Positions 54,228 through 63,261 of a DNA stretch of 64,000 nt are shown here, one piece after another. Each line of letters begins with the position of its first letter. Within the stretch, counting starts at the first letter, position 1. The DNA lies in contig NZ_CP024866.1 of the NCBI RefSeq assembly GCF_004136015.1, positions 1,623,120-1,687,119 on the forward strand, in the 5' to 3' direction. A program made the position numbers and the translations under genes. Origin of the DNA: Pseudomonas sp. ACM7. Its GTDB lineage: Bacteria; Pseudomonadota; Gammaproteobacteria; Pseudomonadales; Pseudomonadaceae. The notes under the pieces are model-generated. The model searched no databases. It had not been told where the DNA came from and saw only the letters and a list, made by a program, of their open reading frames with translations.

Positions 54228-54604
54228 CCGATGATAAAAAACCTGGGGTTGAAGTACGCCGCCAAGTGATGGGCGACGCCTTCGTCGACCGCGCGCTGGG
54301 CAATGCCACCGAGTTCACTCAACCGCTGCAGGATTTCGTCAACGAGCACGCCTGGGGCAGCGTCTGGAACCGCGAAGGTTTGCCATTGAAAACCCGCAGC
54401 CTGATCACCCTCGCCGCGCTGACCGCGTTGAAGTGCCCGCAGGAATTGAAAGGTCACGTGCGCGGTGCGCTGAACAATGGCTGCACCGTGGAAGAGATTC
54501 GTGAAGCGCTGCTGCATTGCGCGGTGTATGCCGGTGTACCGGCGGCCATCGATGCGTTTCGCGCGGCGCAGGAAGTGATTGATACCTACCAAAAACCTGA
54601 ATAA
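54224..54604 (+). CDS. Carboxymuconolactone decarboxylase family protein
   Basis: A 126-residue protein with the family core SLITLAALTALKCPQELKGHVRGALNNGCTVEEIREALLHCAVYAGVPAA. It matches the PcaC-like (4-carboxymuconolactone decarboxylase) branch rather than AhpD, as the CxxC redox motif is missing. The start overlaps the antiporter stop as ATGA, so the pair is cotranscribed. It is not next to other protocatechuate genes, so the substrate is open. A REP pair follows. Confidence 0.88.
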   Translation: MTDDKKPGVEVRRQVMGDAFVDRALGNATEFTQPLQDFVNEHAWGSVWNREGLPLKTRSLITLAALTALKCPQELKGHVRGALNNGCTVEEIREALLHCAVYAGVPAAIDAFRAAQEVIDTYQKPE

Positions 54605-54606
54605 TT

Positions 54607-54704
54607 TGTAGGAGCTGCCGAAGGCTGCGATCTTTTGATCTTCAACACTTTCGAACACCCCGAAAAATAAGATCAAAAGATCGCAGCCTTCGGCAGCTCC
54701 TACA
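54607..54704. repeat. REP pair, taggagctgccgaaggctgcgatc type
   Basis: Inverted copies at 54607-54640 and 54671-54704 lie between convergent genes. The right arm overlaps the end of the AEC transporter gene: its TAG stop (54700-54702) is part of the repeat. Confidence 0.88.
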
Positions 54705-55641
54705 TCCATCCGCCCAATTGCAATACGAAGATCCCGAGGTTGGTGGTAACCGCCGCCATCAACGTGGTGATCACGATGATCGCTGCCGCCAGTTCATGAT
54801 TGCCATTGGCCTGACGGGCCATGACAAAACTGGCCGCGGCGGTCGGGCTGCCGAAGTACAGAAACAGAATCCCCAACTCCGCACCACGAAAGCCCCAGAG
54901 CCACGCCCCCAGTGTCGCCAGCACCGGCAGGCCGATCATCTTCACCAGGCTTGAACTCAGCGCCATGTTGCCGCTTTTGCGCAGGGCCGCCAGCGACAGC
55001 GTGCCGCCAATGCAGATCAGCGCCAATGGCAGGGTGGTTTGCGCCAGGTATTGACCGGACGTCTCCAGCCATCCCGGCAAGCTGATCTTGAAGTAGGCAA
55101 ACGGCGCCGCCGCAAACACGCTGATGATCAGCGGATTGACCATCACACTTTTGCAGATACTCCAGGGGTCGGACTTGATCACCGGGCTGTACACCGCCAG
55201 CACAATGGTCGAGAGCGTGTTGTAAAACAGGATGACCAACGCCGCGAGAATCGCACCGAGGGAAATCCCGTAGTCGCCGTACATGCTCGCCGCCAATGCG
55301 AGGCCGATCACCCCGTTGTTGCCGCGAAAGGCGCCTTGGGTATAAATCCCCCGATCTTCCCGCGGGCACTTCCAGATCGCCCAGCCCCAGGCGATGGCAA
55401 AACACACCAGCGTCGCCAGCGAGAAATAGATCAGCAGCGCCGGTTGCAACGCGGCGTGCAGGTCGGCATGCAAGATGCCCAGAAACAGCAACGCCGGCAT
55501 GGTGACGTTAAACACCAGGGCCGACGCGGTGTGGATGAAGTTGTCGTTGATCCAGTCGATGCGCTTGAGCAGCGCCCCCAGAAACAGCATGGCAAACACC
55601 GGCGCGGTGATGTTCAGGGTTTCGAGGAAGATAGCCAGCAT
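54700..55641 (-). CDS. AEC-family (auxin efflux carrier type) transporter
   Basis: A 313-residue inner-membrane permease of the AEC/MleP family with about ten transmembrane segments in two halves. The first half begins LAIFLETLNITAPVFAMLFLGALL; LPLALICIGGTLSLAALR is the conserved broken helix of the second half. Members move organic acids or other small anions. It is downstream of the galactarate operon on the same strand, separated by a REP pair, so readthrough is possible but its link to sugar acids is speculative. The stop codon is donated by a REP sequence. Confidence 0.88.
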   Translation of the reverse strand: MLAIFLETLNITAPVFAMLFLGALLKRIDWINDNFIHTASALVFNVTMPALLFLGILHADLHAALQPALLIYFSLATLVCFAIAWGWAIWKCPREDRGIYTQGAFRGNNGVIGLALAASMYGDYGISLGAILAALVILFYNTLSTIVLAVYSPVIKSDPWSICKSVMVNPLIISVFAAAPFAYFKISLPGWLETSGQYLAQTTLPLALICIGGTLSLAALRKSGNMALSSSLVKMIGLPVLATLGAWLWGFRGAELGILFLYFGSPTAAASFVMARQANGNHELAAAIIVITTLMAAVTTNLGIFVLQLGGWM

Positions 55642-55717
55642 GCCGGGGATAACCTTGGGTGAGCGTCGTTAGGGGGCTAATGATAAGCCACTAGGGACTC
55701 CGCCGTCTGATAGACCG

Positions 55718-55785
55718 CTTTCGCGAGCAAGCCCGCTCCCACAGGGGAATGCATTTCAAATGTGGGAGCGGGCTTGCTCGCGAAG
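55718..55785. repeat. REP pair (REPIN-like), gcgggcttgctcgc type
   Basis: Inverted copies at 55718-55744 and 55761-55785 lie between garD and the AEC transporter gene, with only 16 bases between the arms. Confidence 0.88.
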
Positions 55786-55800
55786 AACGATAACGCGGTT

Positions 55801-57354
55801 TCAGGTGATTGGCGCCGGGTTAAACAGGGTGATGTCGTTATGCAGCTTGTGCTTCTCCGCCCAGGTTTGCTTCTTGCCGCTGGCCACATCCAGGTAGTAG
55901 TGGAACAACTCCCAGCCGAGGTCTTCGATCGACGCCCGCCCGGTCGCAATCCGCCCGGCATCGATGTCGATCAAATCCGGCCAGCGCTGCGCCAGCTCGG
56001 TCCGGGTCGACACTTTCACCACCGGCGCCATCGCCAAACCATACGGCGTGCCACGCCCGGTGGTGAATACGTGCAGGTTCATCCCCGCCGCCAATTGCAA
56101 CGTCCCGCAGACAAAATCACTGGCCGGGGTCGCACAGAAGATCAGGCCTTTGCGCTTGAAGCGCTCGCCAGGACCCAGCACCCCGTTGATCGCGCTGCTG
56201 CCGGATTTGACGATCGAGCCCAAGGACTTCTCGACAATGTTCGACAACCCGCCCTTCTTGTTGCCCGGCGTGGTGTTGGCGCTGCGATCCGCTTCGCCTT
56301 TGGCCAGGTAACGGTCGTACCAGTCCATCTCGCGCACCAGTTCCTGAGCGACTTCCTCGGTTTCCGCACGTGAAGTCAGCAGGTAAATCGCATCGCGCAC
56401 TTCGGTGACTTCGGAAAACATCACCGTCGCGCCGGCCCGCAACAACAGGTCCGAGGCATAACCCAGCGCCGGGTTGGCGGTGATGCCGGAAAACGCATCG
56501 CTGCCGCCGCACTGCATGCCGAGAATCAGCTCGGACGCCGGCACGGTTTCCCGGCGACGCTGATCGAGCTTCTTCAAACGGGTCTCGGCCAGCGCCATGA
56601 TCTGCTCAATCATCTCGGTGAAACCGTGACTCGAATCCTGCAAGCGGTACAACCACGGATCGCTCAAATCCACCGAGCTGTCGTTCTCGTGCATCACCTG
56701 CCCGGCCTGCAATTTCTCGCAGCCCAGGCTGATGACCAAGGCCTCGCCACCCAGGTTCGGGTTGCGCGCGAGGTTGCGCACCGTGCGGATCGGGATGTAC
56801 GCGTCAGTCGCGGTAATCGCTACACCACAGCCGTAACTGTGGGTCAGCGCGACCACGTCATCAACGTGCGGATACTTGGGCAGCAACTCGTCCTTGATGC
56901 GTTTGACTGCATGATCCAGCACGCCGGTGACGCACTGAACCGTTGTGGTAATCCCCAGAATGTTGCGCGTGCCGACGGTGCCGTCGGCGTTGCGATAACC
57001 CTCGAACGTGAAGCCTTCCAGCGGTGCCTGCGGCGCCGGCACTTCGGTGGACAGCGGCAAGCTGTCCAGCGGTGGCGCGGTGGGCATGCGCAGTTGATCT
57101 TCCTTGACCCAGCTGCCGCGCGGAATCGGCTGCAATGCGTAGCCGATGGTCTGCCCGTAACGAATCACCTGGCCACCCACAGGAATGTCTTCCAGGGTGA
57201 CCTTGTGGCTCTGTGGCACGAAATCCACGGTGACCAGGCCGTCCGGAAACTCGGTGCCGGCCGGCACGCCTTGGTCATTGACCACGATCACTACGTTGTC
57301 CCGCTCGTGCAGGCGGATATAGCGCGGCGAGTCGGAATGTTCAATCAACTGCAT
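55801..57354 (-). CDS. garD: Galactarate dehydratase
   Basis: A 517-residue UxaA/GarD-family dehydratase that converts galactarate (mucate) to 5-dehydro-4-deoxy-glucarate. An N-terminal SAF domain (about 1-90) precedes the large catalytic domain with [53 protein letters not shown] and [18 protein letters not shown]. Last gene of kdgD-dehydrogenase-MFS-garD, starting 11 bases after the transporter stop. The product is the substrate of kdgD at the head of the operon. Confidence 0.96.
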   Translation of the reverse strand: MQLIEHSDSPRYIRLHERDNVVIVVNDQGVPAGTEFPDGLVTVDFVPQSHKVTLEDIPVGGQVIRYGQTIGYALQPIPRGSWVKEDQLRMPTAPPLDSLPLSTEVPAPQAPLEGFTFEGYRNADGTVGTRNILGITTTVQCVTGVLDHAVKRIKDELLPKYPHVDDVVALTHSYGCGVAITATDAYIPIRTVRNLARNPNLGGEALVISLGCEKLQAGQVMHENDSSVDLSDPWLYRLQDSSHGFTEMIEQIMALAETRLKKLDQRRRETVPASELILGMQCGGSDAFSGITANPALGYASDLLLRAGATVMFSEVTEVRDAIYLLTSRAETEEVAQELVREMDWYDRYLAKGEADRSANTTPGNKKGGLSNIVEKSLGSIVKSGSSAINGVLGPGERFKRKGLIFCATPASDFVCGTLQLAAGMNLHVFTTGRGTPYGLAMAPVVKVSTRTELAQRWPDLIDIDAGRIATGRASIEDLGWELFHYYLDVASGKKQTWAEKHKLHNDITLFNPAPIT

Positions 57355-57365
57355 GACGCCGCTCC

Positions 57366-58733
57366 TCAGGAATGCGCTTGAGACAATTTGTTATTGGTTT
57401 CAGGACCGCTGACGGGCGGCTCCTTGAGCACCACACGTTTGATCGGACCAACGATTACCAGGTAGCTGAACACCGCGACCAGGGCGTTGCAGCCGACAAA
57501 CACCAGCGCCCATTTGAACGACCCGGTGGAGCTGATGATGTAGCCGATGACGATCGGGGTGGTGATGGAGGCGATGTTGCCGAACATGTTGAACAGGCCG
57601 CCACTCAAACCCGCGATCTGTTTTGGCGAGGTGTCGGACACCACCGCCCAGCCCAGTGCGCCAACGCCTTTACCGAAGAATGCCAGGGCCATGAAGCCGA
57701 CGACCATCCATTCGATGTCCACGTAGTTGCAGGCCACGATGCTGCTGGAGACCAGCAAGCCAGCAATTATCGGCGCCTTGCGGGCGAAGGTCAGGGAATG
57801 GCCCTTGCGCAGCAGGTAGTCGGAAATCACGCCGCCGAGCACGCCACCAATGAAGCCGCAGATCGCCGGCAACGAGGCAATGAAACCGGCCTTGAGGATG
57901 GTCATGCCGCGTTCTTGCACCAGGTACACCGGGAACCAGGTCAGGAAGAAGTAGGTGATGCCGTTGATGCAGTATTGGCCAAGGTACACGCCGAGCATCA
58001 TGCGGTTGGTCAACAACTGGCGGATGTAGTCCCACTTCGGACCGTCGACCTTTTTGCCTTTGCCTTTGTCCTGGTCCATGTCGACCATGCCGCCGTTGTC
58101 GGCGATGTGTTTGAACTCGGCGTCATTGATCATCGGATGCTGACGCGGGCTGTGGATAACCTTCAGCCAGATCCCCGAGAAGATGATGCCGATCACGCCC
58201 ATGACGATAAACACGTGCTGCCAGCCGAAGCTGTAAACGATCCAGCCCATCAGCGGCGCAAACAACACGGTGGCGAAGTATTGCGCCGAGTTGAAAATCG
58301 CAGACGCCGTACCGCGTTCAGCGGTCGGAAACCAGGCCGCAACGATGCGTGCGTTACCGGGGAAGGATGGCGCTTCGGCCAGGCCCACCAGGAAGCGCAG
58401 CATGAACAGCGCAACCACCGCCGTGGACATGCCGAACTCACCGACATAGCCCTGCAACACGGTGAACAGCGACCAGGTGAAGATGCTGAGCGCGTAGATT
58501 TTTTTCGAGCCGAAACGGTCCAGCAGCCAGCCACCGGGAATTTGCCCGGCCACGTAGGCCCAACCGAATGCGGAGAAGATATAACCGAGAGTGACCGCGT
58601 CGATGCCGAGGTCTTTTTGCAGGCTGGAGCCCGCGATGGCGATGGTAGCCCGGTCGGCATAGTTGATCGTGGTCACCAGAAAAAGCATGAGCAAAATCAA
58701 ATAGCGGACGTGGGTCGGCTTGGTCGCTTGCAT
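57366..58733 (-). CDS. MFS sugar-acid transporter (GudP-like)
   Basis: A 455-residue major-facilitator permease with twelve hydrophobic segments. The N-terminus [34 protein letters not shown] and the loop LLDRFGSKK identify the anion:cation symporter branch that includes GudP and GarP of E. coli, which import glucarate, galactarate and glycerate. It stands between the dehydrogenase gene and garD in the same direction. Uptake of galactarate and glucarate is the likely role from context. Confidence 0.92.
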   Translation of the reverse strand: MQATKPTHVRYLILLMLFLVTTINYADRATIAIAGSSLQKDLGIDAVTLGYIFSAFGWAYVAGQIPGGWLLDRFGSKKIYALSIFTWSLFTVLQGYVGEFGMSTAVVALFMLRFLVGLAEAPSFPGNARIVAAWFPTAERGTASAIFNSAQYFATVLFAPLMGWIVYSFGWQHVFIVMGVIGIIFSGIWLKVIHSPRQHPMINDAEFKHIADNGGMVDMDQDKGKGKKVDGPKWDYIRQLLTNRMMLGVYLGQYCINGITYFFLTWFPVYLVQERGMTILKAGFIASLPAICGFIGGVLGGVISDYLLRKGHSLTFARKAPIIAGLLVSSSIVACNYVDIEWMVVGFMALAFFGKGVGALGWAVVSDTSPKQIAGLSGGLFNMFGNIASITTPIVIGYIISSTGSFKWALVFVGCNALVAVFSYLVIVGPIKRVVLKEPPVSGPETNNKLSQAHS

Positions 58734-58786
58734 TTAGATGTACTCCCACTGATTATTTTTATGCGCGGGTGAAACGGGTGCATTCC

Positions 58787-58876
58787 CTGTAGGAGCTGTC
58801 GAGTGCAACGAGGCTGCGATCTTTTGATCTTTAAAAGCAAAGATCGCAGCCTCGTTGCACTCGACAGCTCCTACAG
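58787..58876. repeat. REP pair, variant of the taggagctg family
   Basis: Inverted copies at 58787-58832 and 58839-58876 carry a gtcgagtgcaacgagg middle in place of ccgaagg. They lie inside the catabolic operon, between the dehydrogenase and transporter genes. Confidence 0.87.
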
Positions 58877-58915
58877 GGGGTTGCGGTGTTCGGTTGAGCC
58901 GGACACCGTGATGTA

Positions 58916-60361
58916 TCAGGAGCCGATGTAGCTGGTCTTCACCACGGTGTAAAACTCTTGCGCGTAGCGACCTTGCTCGCGGGAGCCATAGGATGAACCT
59001 TTACGCCCACCGAATGGAACGTGGTAATCCACGCCCGCCGTCGGCAGGTTGACCATCACCATCCCGGCCTGGGAGTGGCGTTTGAAGTGGTTGGCGTACT
59101 TCAACGACGTGGTGGCGATGCCCGCCGACAGACCGAACTCGGTGTCGTTGGCCATGGCCAGCGCGGCCTCGTAATCCGCTACGCGAACCACGTTGGCCAC
59201 CGGGCCGAAGATCTCTTCGCGGCTGATACGCATCGCAGCTTCGCTGTCGGCAAACAGGGTTGGCGCGAGGTAATAGCCTTCGGTATCGCAGGTCACCAGA
59301 CCGCCGCCGCTGACCAGACGTGCACCTTCGGACTGGCCGATGTCGATGTACTTCATGTCCTGTTCAAGCTGCGCTTGCGAGACGACCGGACCAATGTCGG
59401 TGCCGGTTTTCAACGCATGACCGACCTTGATCGACTTCATGCGCTCAGCCACGGCTTCGACGAACTTGTCGTGAATACCGGCAGTGACGATGAAGCGGCT
59501 CGAAGCCGTGCAACGCTGGCCGGTGGAGTAGAACGCGCTCTGTACCGACAGCTCGACCGCTTGCTTGAGGTCGGCGTCGTCGAGAATGATCTGCGGGTTC
59601 TTGCCGCCCATTTCGAGCTGAACCTTGGCCTGGCGCGACACGCAGCTGACCGCGATCTGACGACCGACACCCACGGAACCGGTGAAGCTGATGCCGTCGA
59701 CTTTCGGGCTCTGAACCAGCGCATCGCCAACCACACGACCGCTGCCCATCACCAGGTTGAACACGCCGGCCGGGAAGCCTGCGCGGGAGATGATTTCGGA
59801 CAGCGCCCAGGCGCAACCCGGCACCAGATCGGCCGGTTTCAGGACGACGCAGTTGCCGTAGGCCAGGGCCGGGGCGATTTTCCACGCTGGGATCGCGATC
59901 GGGAAGTTCCATGGCGTGATCAGACCGACCACGCCCAGCGCTTCGCGAGTCACTTCGACGTTCACACCCGGACGCACCGACGGCAGATAGTCGCCGGACA
60001 GACGCAGGCATTCACCGGCGAAGAACTTAAAGATGTTACCGGCGCGAGTCACTTCGCCGATGGCTTCGGGCAGGGTCTTGCCCTCTTCCCGAGCCAGCAA
60101 GGTGCCGAGCTCTTCGCGGCGAGCGAGGATTTCAGTGCCGACTTTATCCAGCGAATCGTGGCGGGCCTGAATGCCCGACGTGGACCAGGCCGGGAACGCG
60201 GCGCGAGCGGCGTCGATGGCGGCGTGGACCTGCGCCAGATCGGCTTTGGCGTATTCGCCAATGGTGTCGGTCAACTCCGACGGGTTGATGTTGGTGGAGT
60301 AATCGCTACCCGCAACCCATTCACCGTTGATGTAGTTATCAAAGCGTTTTGCATCTGCCAC
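58916..60361 (-). CDS. Aldehyde dehydrogenase, probable 2-oxoglutarate semialdehyde dehydrogenase
   Basis: A 481-residue NAD(P)-dependent aldehyde dehydrogenase. The catalytic Cys284 is in GQRCTASSR and the catalytic Glu is in LEMGGKNP; TPWNFPIAIPAWKIAPAL is the cofactor-binding stretch. In the sugar-acid pathway this class oxidises 2,5-dioxopentanoate to 2-oxoglutarate, the step after KdgD. The start is a GTG at 60361 with AGGAG 8 bases upstream. It follows kdgD by 61 bases, across a stem-loop. Confidence 0.93.
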   Translation of the reverse strand: MADAKRFDNYINGEWVAGSDYSTNINPSELTDTIGEYAKADLAQVHAAIDAARAAFPAWSTSGIQARHDSLDKVGTEILARREELGTLLAREEGKTLPEAIGEVTRAGNIFKFFAGECLRLSGDYLPSVRPGVNVEVTREALGVVGLITPWNFPIAIPAWKIAPALAYGNCVVLKPADLVPGCAWALSEIISRAGFPAGVFNLVMGSGRVVGDALVQSPKVDGISFTGSVGVGRQIAVSCVSRQAKVQLEMGGKNPQIILDDADLKQAVELSVQSAFYSTGQRCTASSRFIVTAGIHDKFVEAVAERMKSIKVGHALKTGTDIGPVVSQAQLEQDMKYIDIGQSEGARLVSGGGLVTCDTEGYYLAPTLFADSEAAMRISREEIFGPVANVVRVADYEAALAMANDTEFGLSAGIATTSLKYANHFKRHSQAGMVMVNLPTAGVDYHVPFGGRKGSSYGSREQGRYAQEFYTVVKTSYIGS

Positions 60362-60381
60362 TGGATATTCTCCTCACGCAA

Positions 60382-60407
60382 AAGGCCGCTGATTACTCAG
60401 CGGCCTT
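60382..60407 (-). terminator. Intercistronic stem-loop between kdgD and the dehydrogenase gene
   Basis: A perfect 11-base stem aaggccgctga/tcagcggcctt has a 4-base loop. Read on the minus strand it ends in TTTT, so it could act as a partial terminator or an mRNA-stabilising structure after kdgD. Confidence 0.6.
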
Positions 60408-60422
60408 GTTTAATCGGATGTG

Positions 60423-61334
60423 TTACTGCGCACCTTGCTTGTCGATCAGCGCGGCGAGCATTTCGTACTCTTCGCCCGTCAGATCGGTCAGCGGCGCACG
60501 CACAGGACCTGCGTCATAGCCGACAATTTTTGCCCCGGCCTTGACGATGCTCACCGCGTAACCGGCTTTGCGGTTACGGATGTCCAGGTACGGCAGGAAG
60601 AAGTCGTCGATGATCTTGCCGACAGTGGCGTGATCTTCGCGGGCAATCGCGTGGTAGAAATCCATCGCGGTTTTCGGGATGAAGTTGAACACCGCCGAGG
60701 AGTAAACCGGTACGCCCAATGCCTTGTAGGCTGCGGCGTAGACTTCGGCGGTCGGCAAACCGCCCAGGTAGCTGAAGCGATCACCGAGGCGACGACGGAT
60801 CGACACCATCAACTCGATATCGCCCAGGCCATCCTTGTAGCCGATCAGGTTCGGGCAGCGCTCAGCCAGACGTTCCAGCAGCGGCGCGGTCAGGCGGCAG
60901 ACGTTGCGGTTGTAAACCACCACGCCGATTTTTACCGATTTGCACACGGCTTCAACGTGGGCGGCAACGCCGTCCTGGCTGGCTTCGGTCAGGTAGTGCG
61001 GCAGCAGCAACAGGCCTTTGGCGCCCAGACGCTCGGCTTCTTGTGCGTATTCGATGGCTTGACGAGTCGAACCGCCAACGCCGGCCAGAATCGGCACGCT
61101 GGTTTCGCAGGTGTCGACAGCAGTCTTGATGATTTCCGAATATTCGCTGGCCGCCAGAGAGAAGAACTCACCGGTGCCGCCCGCGGCGAACAATGCCGAG
61201 GCGCCGTATGGGGCCAGCCATTCGAGACGTTTGATGTAGCCCGCGCGATGGAAGTCGCCCTGAGCATTGAAATCGGTAACCGGGAAAGACAGCAGACCGG
61301 AAGAGAGGATGGACTTCAGTTCTTGTGGATTCAT
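60423..61334 (-). CDS. kdgD: 5-dehydro-4-deoxyglucarate dehydratase
   Basis: A 303-residue DapA-superfamily enzyme that decarboxylates and dehydrates 5-dehydro-4-deoxy-glucarate to 2,5-dioxopentanoate. The Schiff-base lysine, about Lys167, is in IGYKDGLGD, and the conserved tyrosine is in [21 protein letters not shown] is the phosphate-loop-like segment. First gene of the operon, read leftward from a promoter at 61405-61432 that carries a 24-base palindrome. Confidence 0.96.
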   Translation of the reverse strand: MNPQELKSILSSGLLSFPVTDFNAQGDFHRAGYIKRLEWLAPYGASALFAAGGTGEFFSLAASEYSEIIKTAVDTCETSVPILAGVGGSTRQAIEYAQEAERLGAKGLLLLPHYLTEASQDGVAAHVEAVCKSVKIGVVVYNRNVCRLTAPLLERLAERCPNLIGYKDGLGDIELMVSIRRRLGDRFSYLGGLPTAEVYAAAYKALGVPVYSSAVFNFIPKTAMDFYHAIAREDHATVGKIIDDFFLPYLDIRNRKAGYAVSIVKAGAKIVGYDAGPVRAPLTDLTGEEYEMLAALIDKQGAQ

Positions 61335-61392
61335 TATTCGAACACCCTGGATAGCGACGTATGTGTGTGAGAAAACCGTTCAGCCTTCGCCG

Positions 61393-61432
61393 AAGTTGTA
61401 GGTCATCGTACAACTTAAATAATAACCGTCAA
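61393..61432 (-). promoter_or_regulatory. Probable kdgD operon promoter with palindromic operator
   Basis: On the minus strand TTGACG (61427-61432), 16 bases and TACGAT (61405-61410) form a sigma70 promoter. The -10 is covered by an inverted repeat AAGTTGTA-N8-TACAACTT (61393-61416), a plausible site for the GntR/FadR-type regulator at 63262. Confidence 0.7.
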
Positions 61433-61479
61433 CTGCATTTCATCGCCAACCGCAGAATTTGAGTCGGAAAGGTATTTTC

Positions 61480-61507
61480 TTGACGTAGGAAATTTCTCAT
61501 CTATGAT
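61480..61507 (+). promoter_or_regulatory. Sigma70 promoter of the LexA-controlled pair
   Basis: TTGACG (61480-61485), a 16-base spacer and TATGAT (61502-61507) stand 65 bases before the ATG at 61573. Both elements differ from consensus at one base. Confidence 0.8.
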
Positions 61508-61515
61508 CCAGATGA

Positions 61516-61531
61516 CTGTATGCATATACAG
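61516..61531 (+). promoter_or_regulatory. LexA (SOS) box
   Basis: CTGTATGCATATACAG has the CTGT-N8-ACAG form and 6-base symmetric arms of a Pseudomonas/E. coli LexA site. It lies over the expected transcription start, 8 bases after the -10, where bound LexA would block transcription. Confidence 0.85.
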
Positions 61532-61572
61532 TTATTTTTTGATCGTACCGACGACATATCAAGGAGATAGAA

Positions 61573-62889
61573 ATGTCAGGTCTACACGCACAATCGAAGG
61601 AAAAACCGAAACAGGTCATTGCCGAACTGGATGATCTTTTTACCGAGCATGGCATCCCTCTCATCGGGAATAACCCACATGTGATCTTGCAGATTGCTGA
61701 TCATCACAGCTCTACGCCTCCCCCTCCCGCGCCTCTGCCCACAGCCTCCGGCAATGCCCTGAAAGGCAAGCCACAGCTGAGGTTCGAGGGTGGCGAACAC
61801 ACCGCCATCGGCGACAGCACACTGCTGCGCTTCATCAAGGACGCACCGGCTATCCCCGCTTCGCAGGTGGAACTGCATCTACCCAATGGGCTGGCGCTAA
61901 CCTATGGCCAGGTCATTGCGCTGGGGGGTGATTTCTATGGAATTCCCGATCAACCGATCAGCGAAGGCGCGACAGGCGCTGACCGAATCCAGCGTTTTAC
62001 CAACGCCTTCAACTCGCTGGCCGTGCTGCCTGCTGCTAACGCTGAAGCCAAGCTGATCCTCGGCGTGATGCAAAAGGAAATCGCCGCGATCAAGCAGGCG
62101 ATCAAGGACGGTAAACAACCTCACGAAGCCTATGACGCCCTCGGTGATACGTTGTCGGAAGAGTGGAACAAGATCACCGGCGGCGGCAGTGTCGTTTCGG
62201 CGCTGTTCCCATTTGGCCGCTACCTGAAACTGGCCGCCAACAATGCCGATCACTTCGCCGAATGGGCGCTGCTGGCCTATATCGCCGGGCACACCGCAGC
62301 GGTGCAACAAGCGGTGCTGGCCCACACCAGCGGCGATGAAAAGCAGCTGGAGCTGGCCTATGCGATGAACGCTTTTGCCGATCACTACCTGACCGACCTG
62401 TTTTCCACCGGCCACCTGCGAGTGCCGCGCAAACAATTGGCAGCGGTGGTCACGCCGAGCGATCTGGGTTCGTTGATCACGCGTTTCATGCACGACGAAG
62501 ACAGCAAGTTCGGCCTCAATGTGCGCAATGGCAACGGCGATCAATGGCACGCGTATGGGGACAAGCGCTACTTCGACGACCTCTCCAGCGCCAATCGCAT
62601 CCAGGTGAATCAGGCGGTTCAGGTGTCTGCGGATGAAGTGTTCGCGGCTTATCTCAGCGGAATCGCCCCATCGGCCGGCCAATTCGGCGCCTTGAAAAAG
62701 ATGCCTGATCTGCAAGCCGTACTGAACCTGGCGACCAACTTCTCGCCGCTGTTCAGGGTCGAGGGCAACAAGGTGCTGCGACGCAAGGACGTCAACAACC
62801 TGAACGACACCGCCACCGTCGATGACTGGTGGGGCTGGAGCACTTATTTGCTGCTCAAGGATTACAAACCCACTGGCAACGTTGCCTGA
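61573..62889 (+). CDS. SOS-controlled protein with zinc phospholipase C/S1-P1-type signature
   Basis: A 438-residue protein with no signal peptide or membrane helix. The helix AFADHYLTDLFSTGHLR contains His271-X3-Asp275-X5-His281, the exact HxxxDx5H spacing of the zinc-binding helix in Bacillus cereus phospholipase C. Other likely ligands are Asp120 (GGDFYG), His227 (NADHFAEW), His240 (AGHTAAV) and His307 (FMHDED). Family members act on phospholipids or nucleic acids; I infer a hydrolase. Residues 45-60 are a proline-rich linker. The ATG at 61573 follows AAGGAG by 7 bases. A LexA box controls it, and a 64-residue gene follows. Confidence 0.8.
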   Translation: MSGLHAQSKEKPKQVIAELDDLFTEHGIPLIGNNPHVILQIADHHSSTPPPPAPLPTASGNALKGKPQLRFEGGEHTAIGDSTLLRFIKDAPAIPASQVELHLPNGLALTYGQVIALGGDFYGIPDQPISEGATGADRIQRFTNAFNSLAVLPAANAEAKLILGVMQKEIAAIKQAIKDGKQPHEAYDALGDTLSEEWNKITGGGSVVSALFPFGRYLKLAANNADHFAEWALLAYIAGHTAAVQQAVLAHTSGDEKQLELAYAMNAFADHYLTDLFSTGHLRVPRKQLAAVVTPSDLGSLITRFMHDEDSKFGLNVRNGNGDQWHAYGDKRYFDDLSSANRIQVNQAVQVSADEVFAAYLSGIAPSAGQFGALKKMPDLQAVLNLATNFSPLFRVEGNKVLRRKDVNNLNDTATVDDWWGWSTYLLLKDYKPTGNVA

Positions 62890-62900
62890 TAAGGAGATCG

Positions 62901-63095
62901 ATGATGACTATCAAATTGAAACTGGAATTGGCTTCGGGGCAATCGCTGAAGGGTGCGCCGTTGGAGTTGTTGGCCAAGGGAGTGCCGATTGCTCAGGCGG
63001 TGCTGGGTGAACAAGGCGAGGTGATGTTCGATGCCAGGCCCGGAACCGCACAACTGGCGGTGCGGGTGGATCGGACGATACTGAAGACTCGCTGA
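62901..63095 (+). CDS. Small hypothetical partner of the SOS-controlled gene
   Basis: A 64-residue protein of alternating short hydrophobic stretches, looking like a small beta sandwich (KLKLELASGQSLKGAPLEL, AQLAVRVDRTILK). I recognise no family. AAGGAG lies 4-9 bases before the ATG at 62901; an ATG directly after it at 62904 is an alternative. It begins 11 bases after the phospholipase-like gene and shares its promoter. A role as immunity or folding partner is possible but unproven. Confidence 0.7.
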   Translation: MMTIKLKLELASGQSLKGAPLELLAKGVPIAQAVLGEQGEVMFDARPGTAQLAVRVDRTILKTR

Positions 63096-63122
63096 TGTTA
63101 TAGCGAGAAGGCTGCCGGCCCC

Positions 63123-63223
63123 ATCGTCGGAACGCCGCCCGGACCAAGCTCGCTCCCACAGGAATCTGTGTGCGACGCAAAACACTGTGGGAGCGAGCTT
63201 GGTCCGGGCGGCGTTCCGACGAT
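63123..63223. repeat. REP pair, variant with ggtccgggcggcgttccgacgat stem
   Basis: Inverted copies at 63123-63161 and 63185-63223 pair perfectly over 39 bases. The end tgtgggagcgagctt is of the first REP family; the inner half is unlike the others here. They lie between the SOS pair and the convergent regulator gene. Confidence 0.87.
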
Positions 63224-63261
63224 AGCGTCCTGTCAGGCAATGCATTACTCGACAGCAGAAA

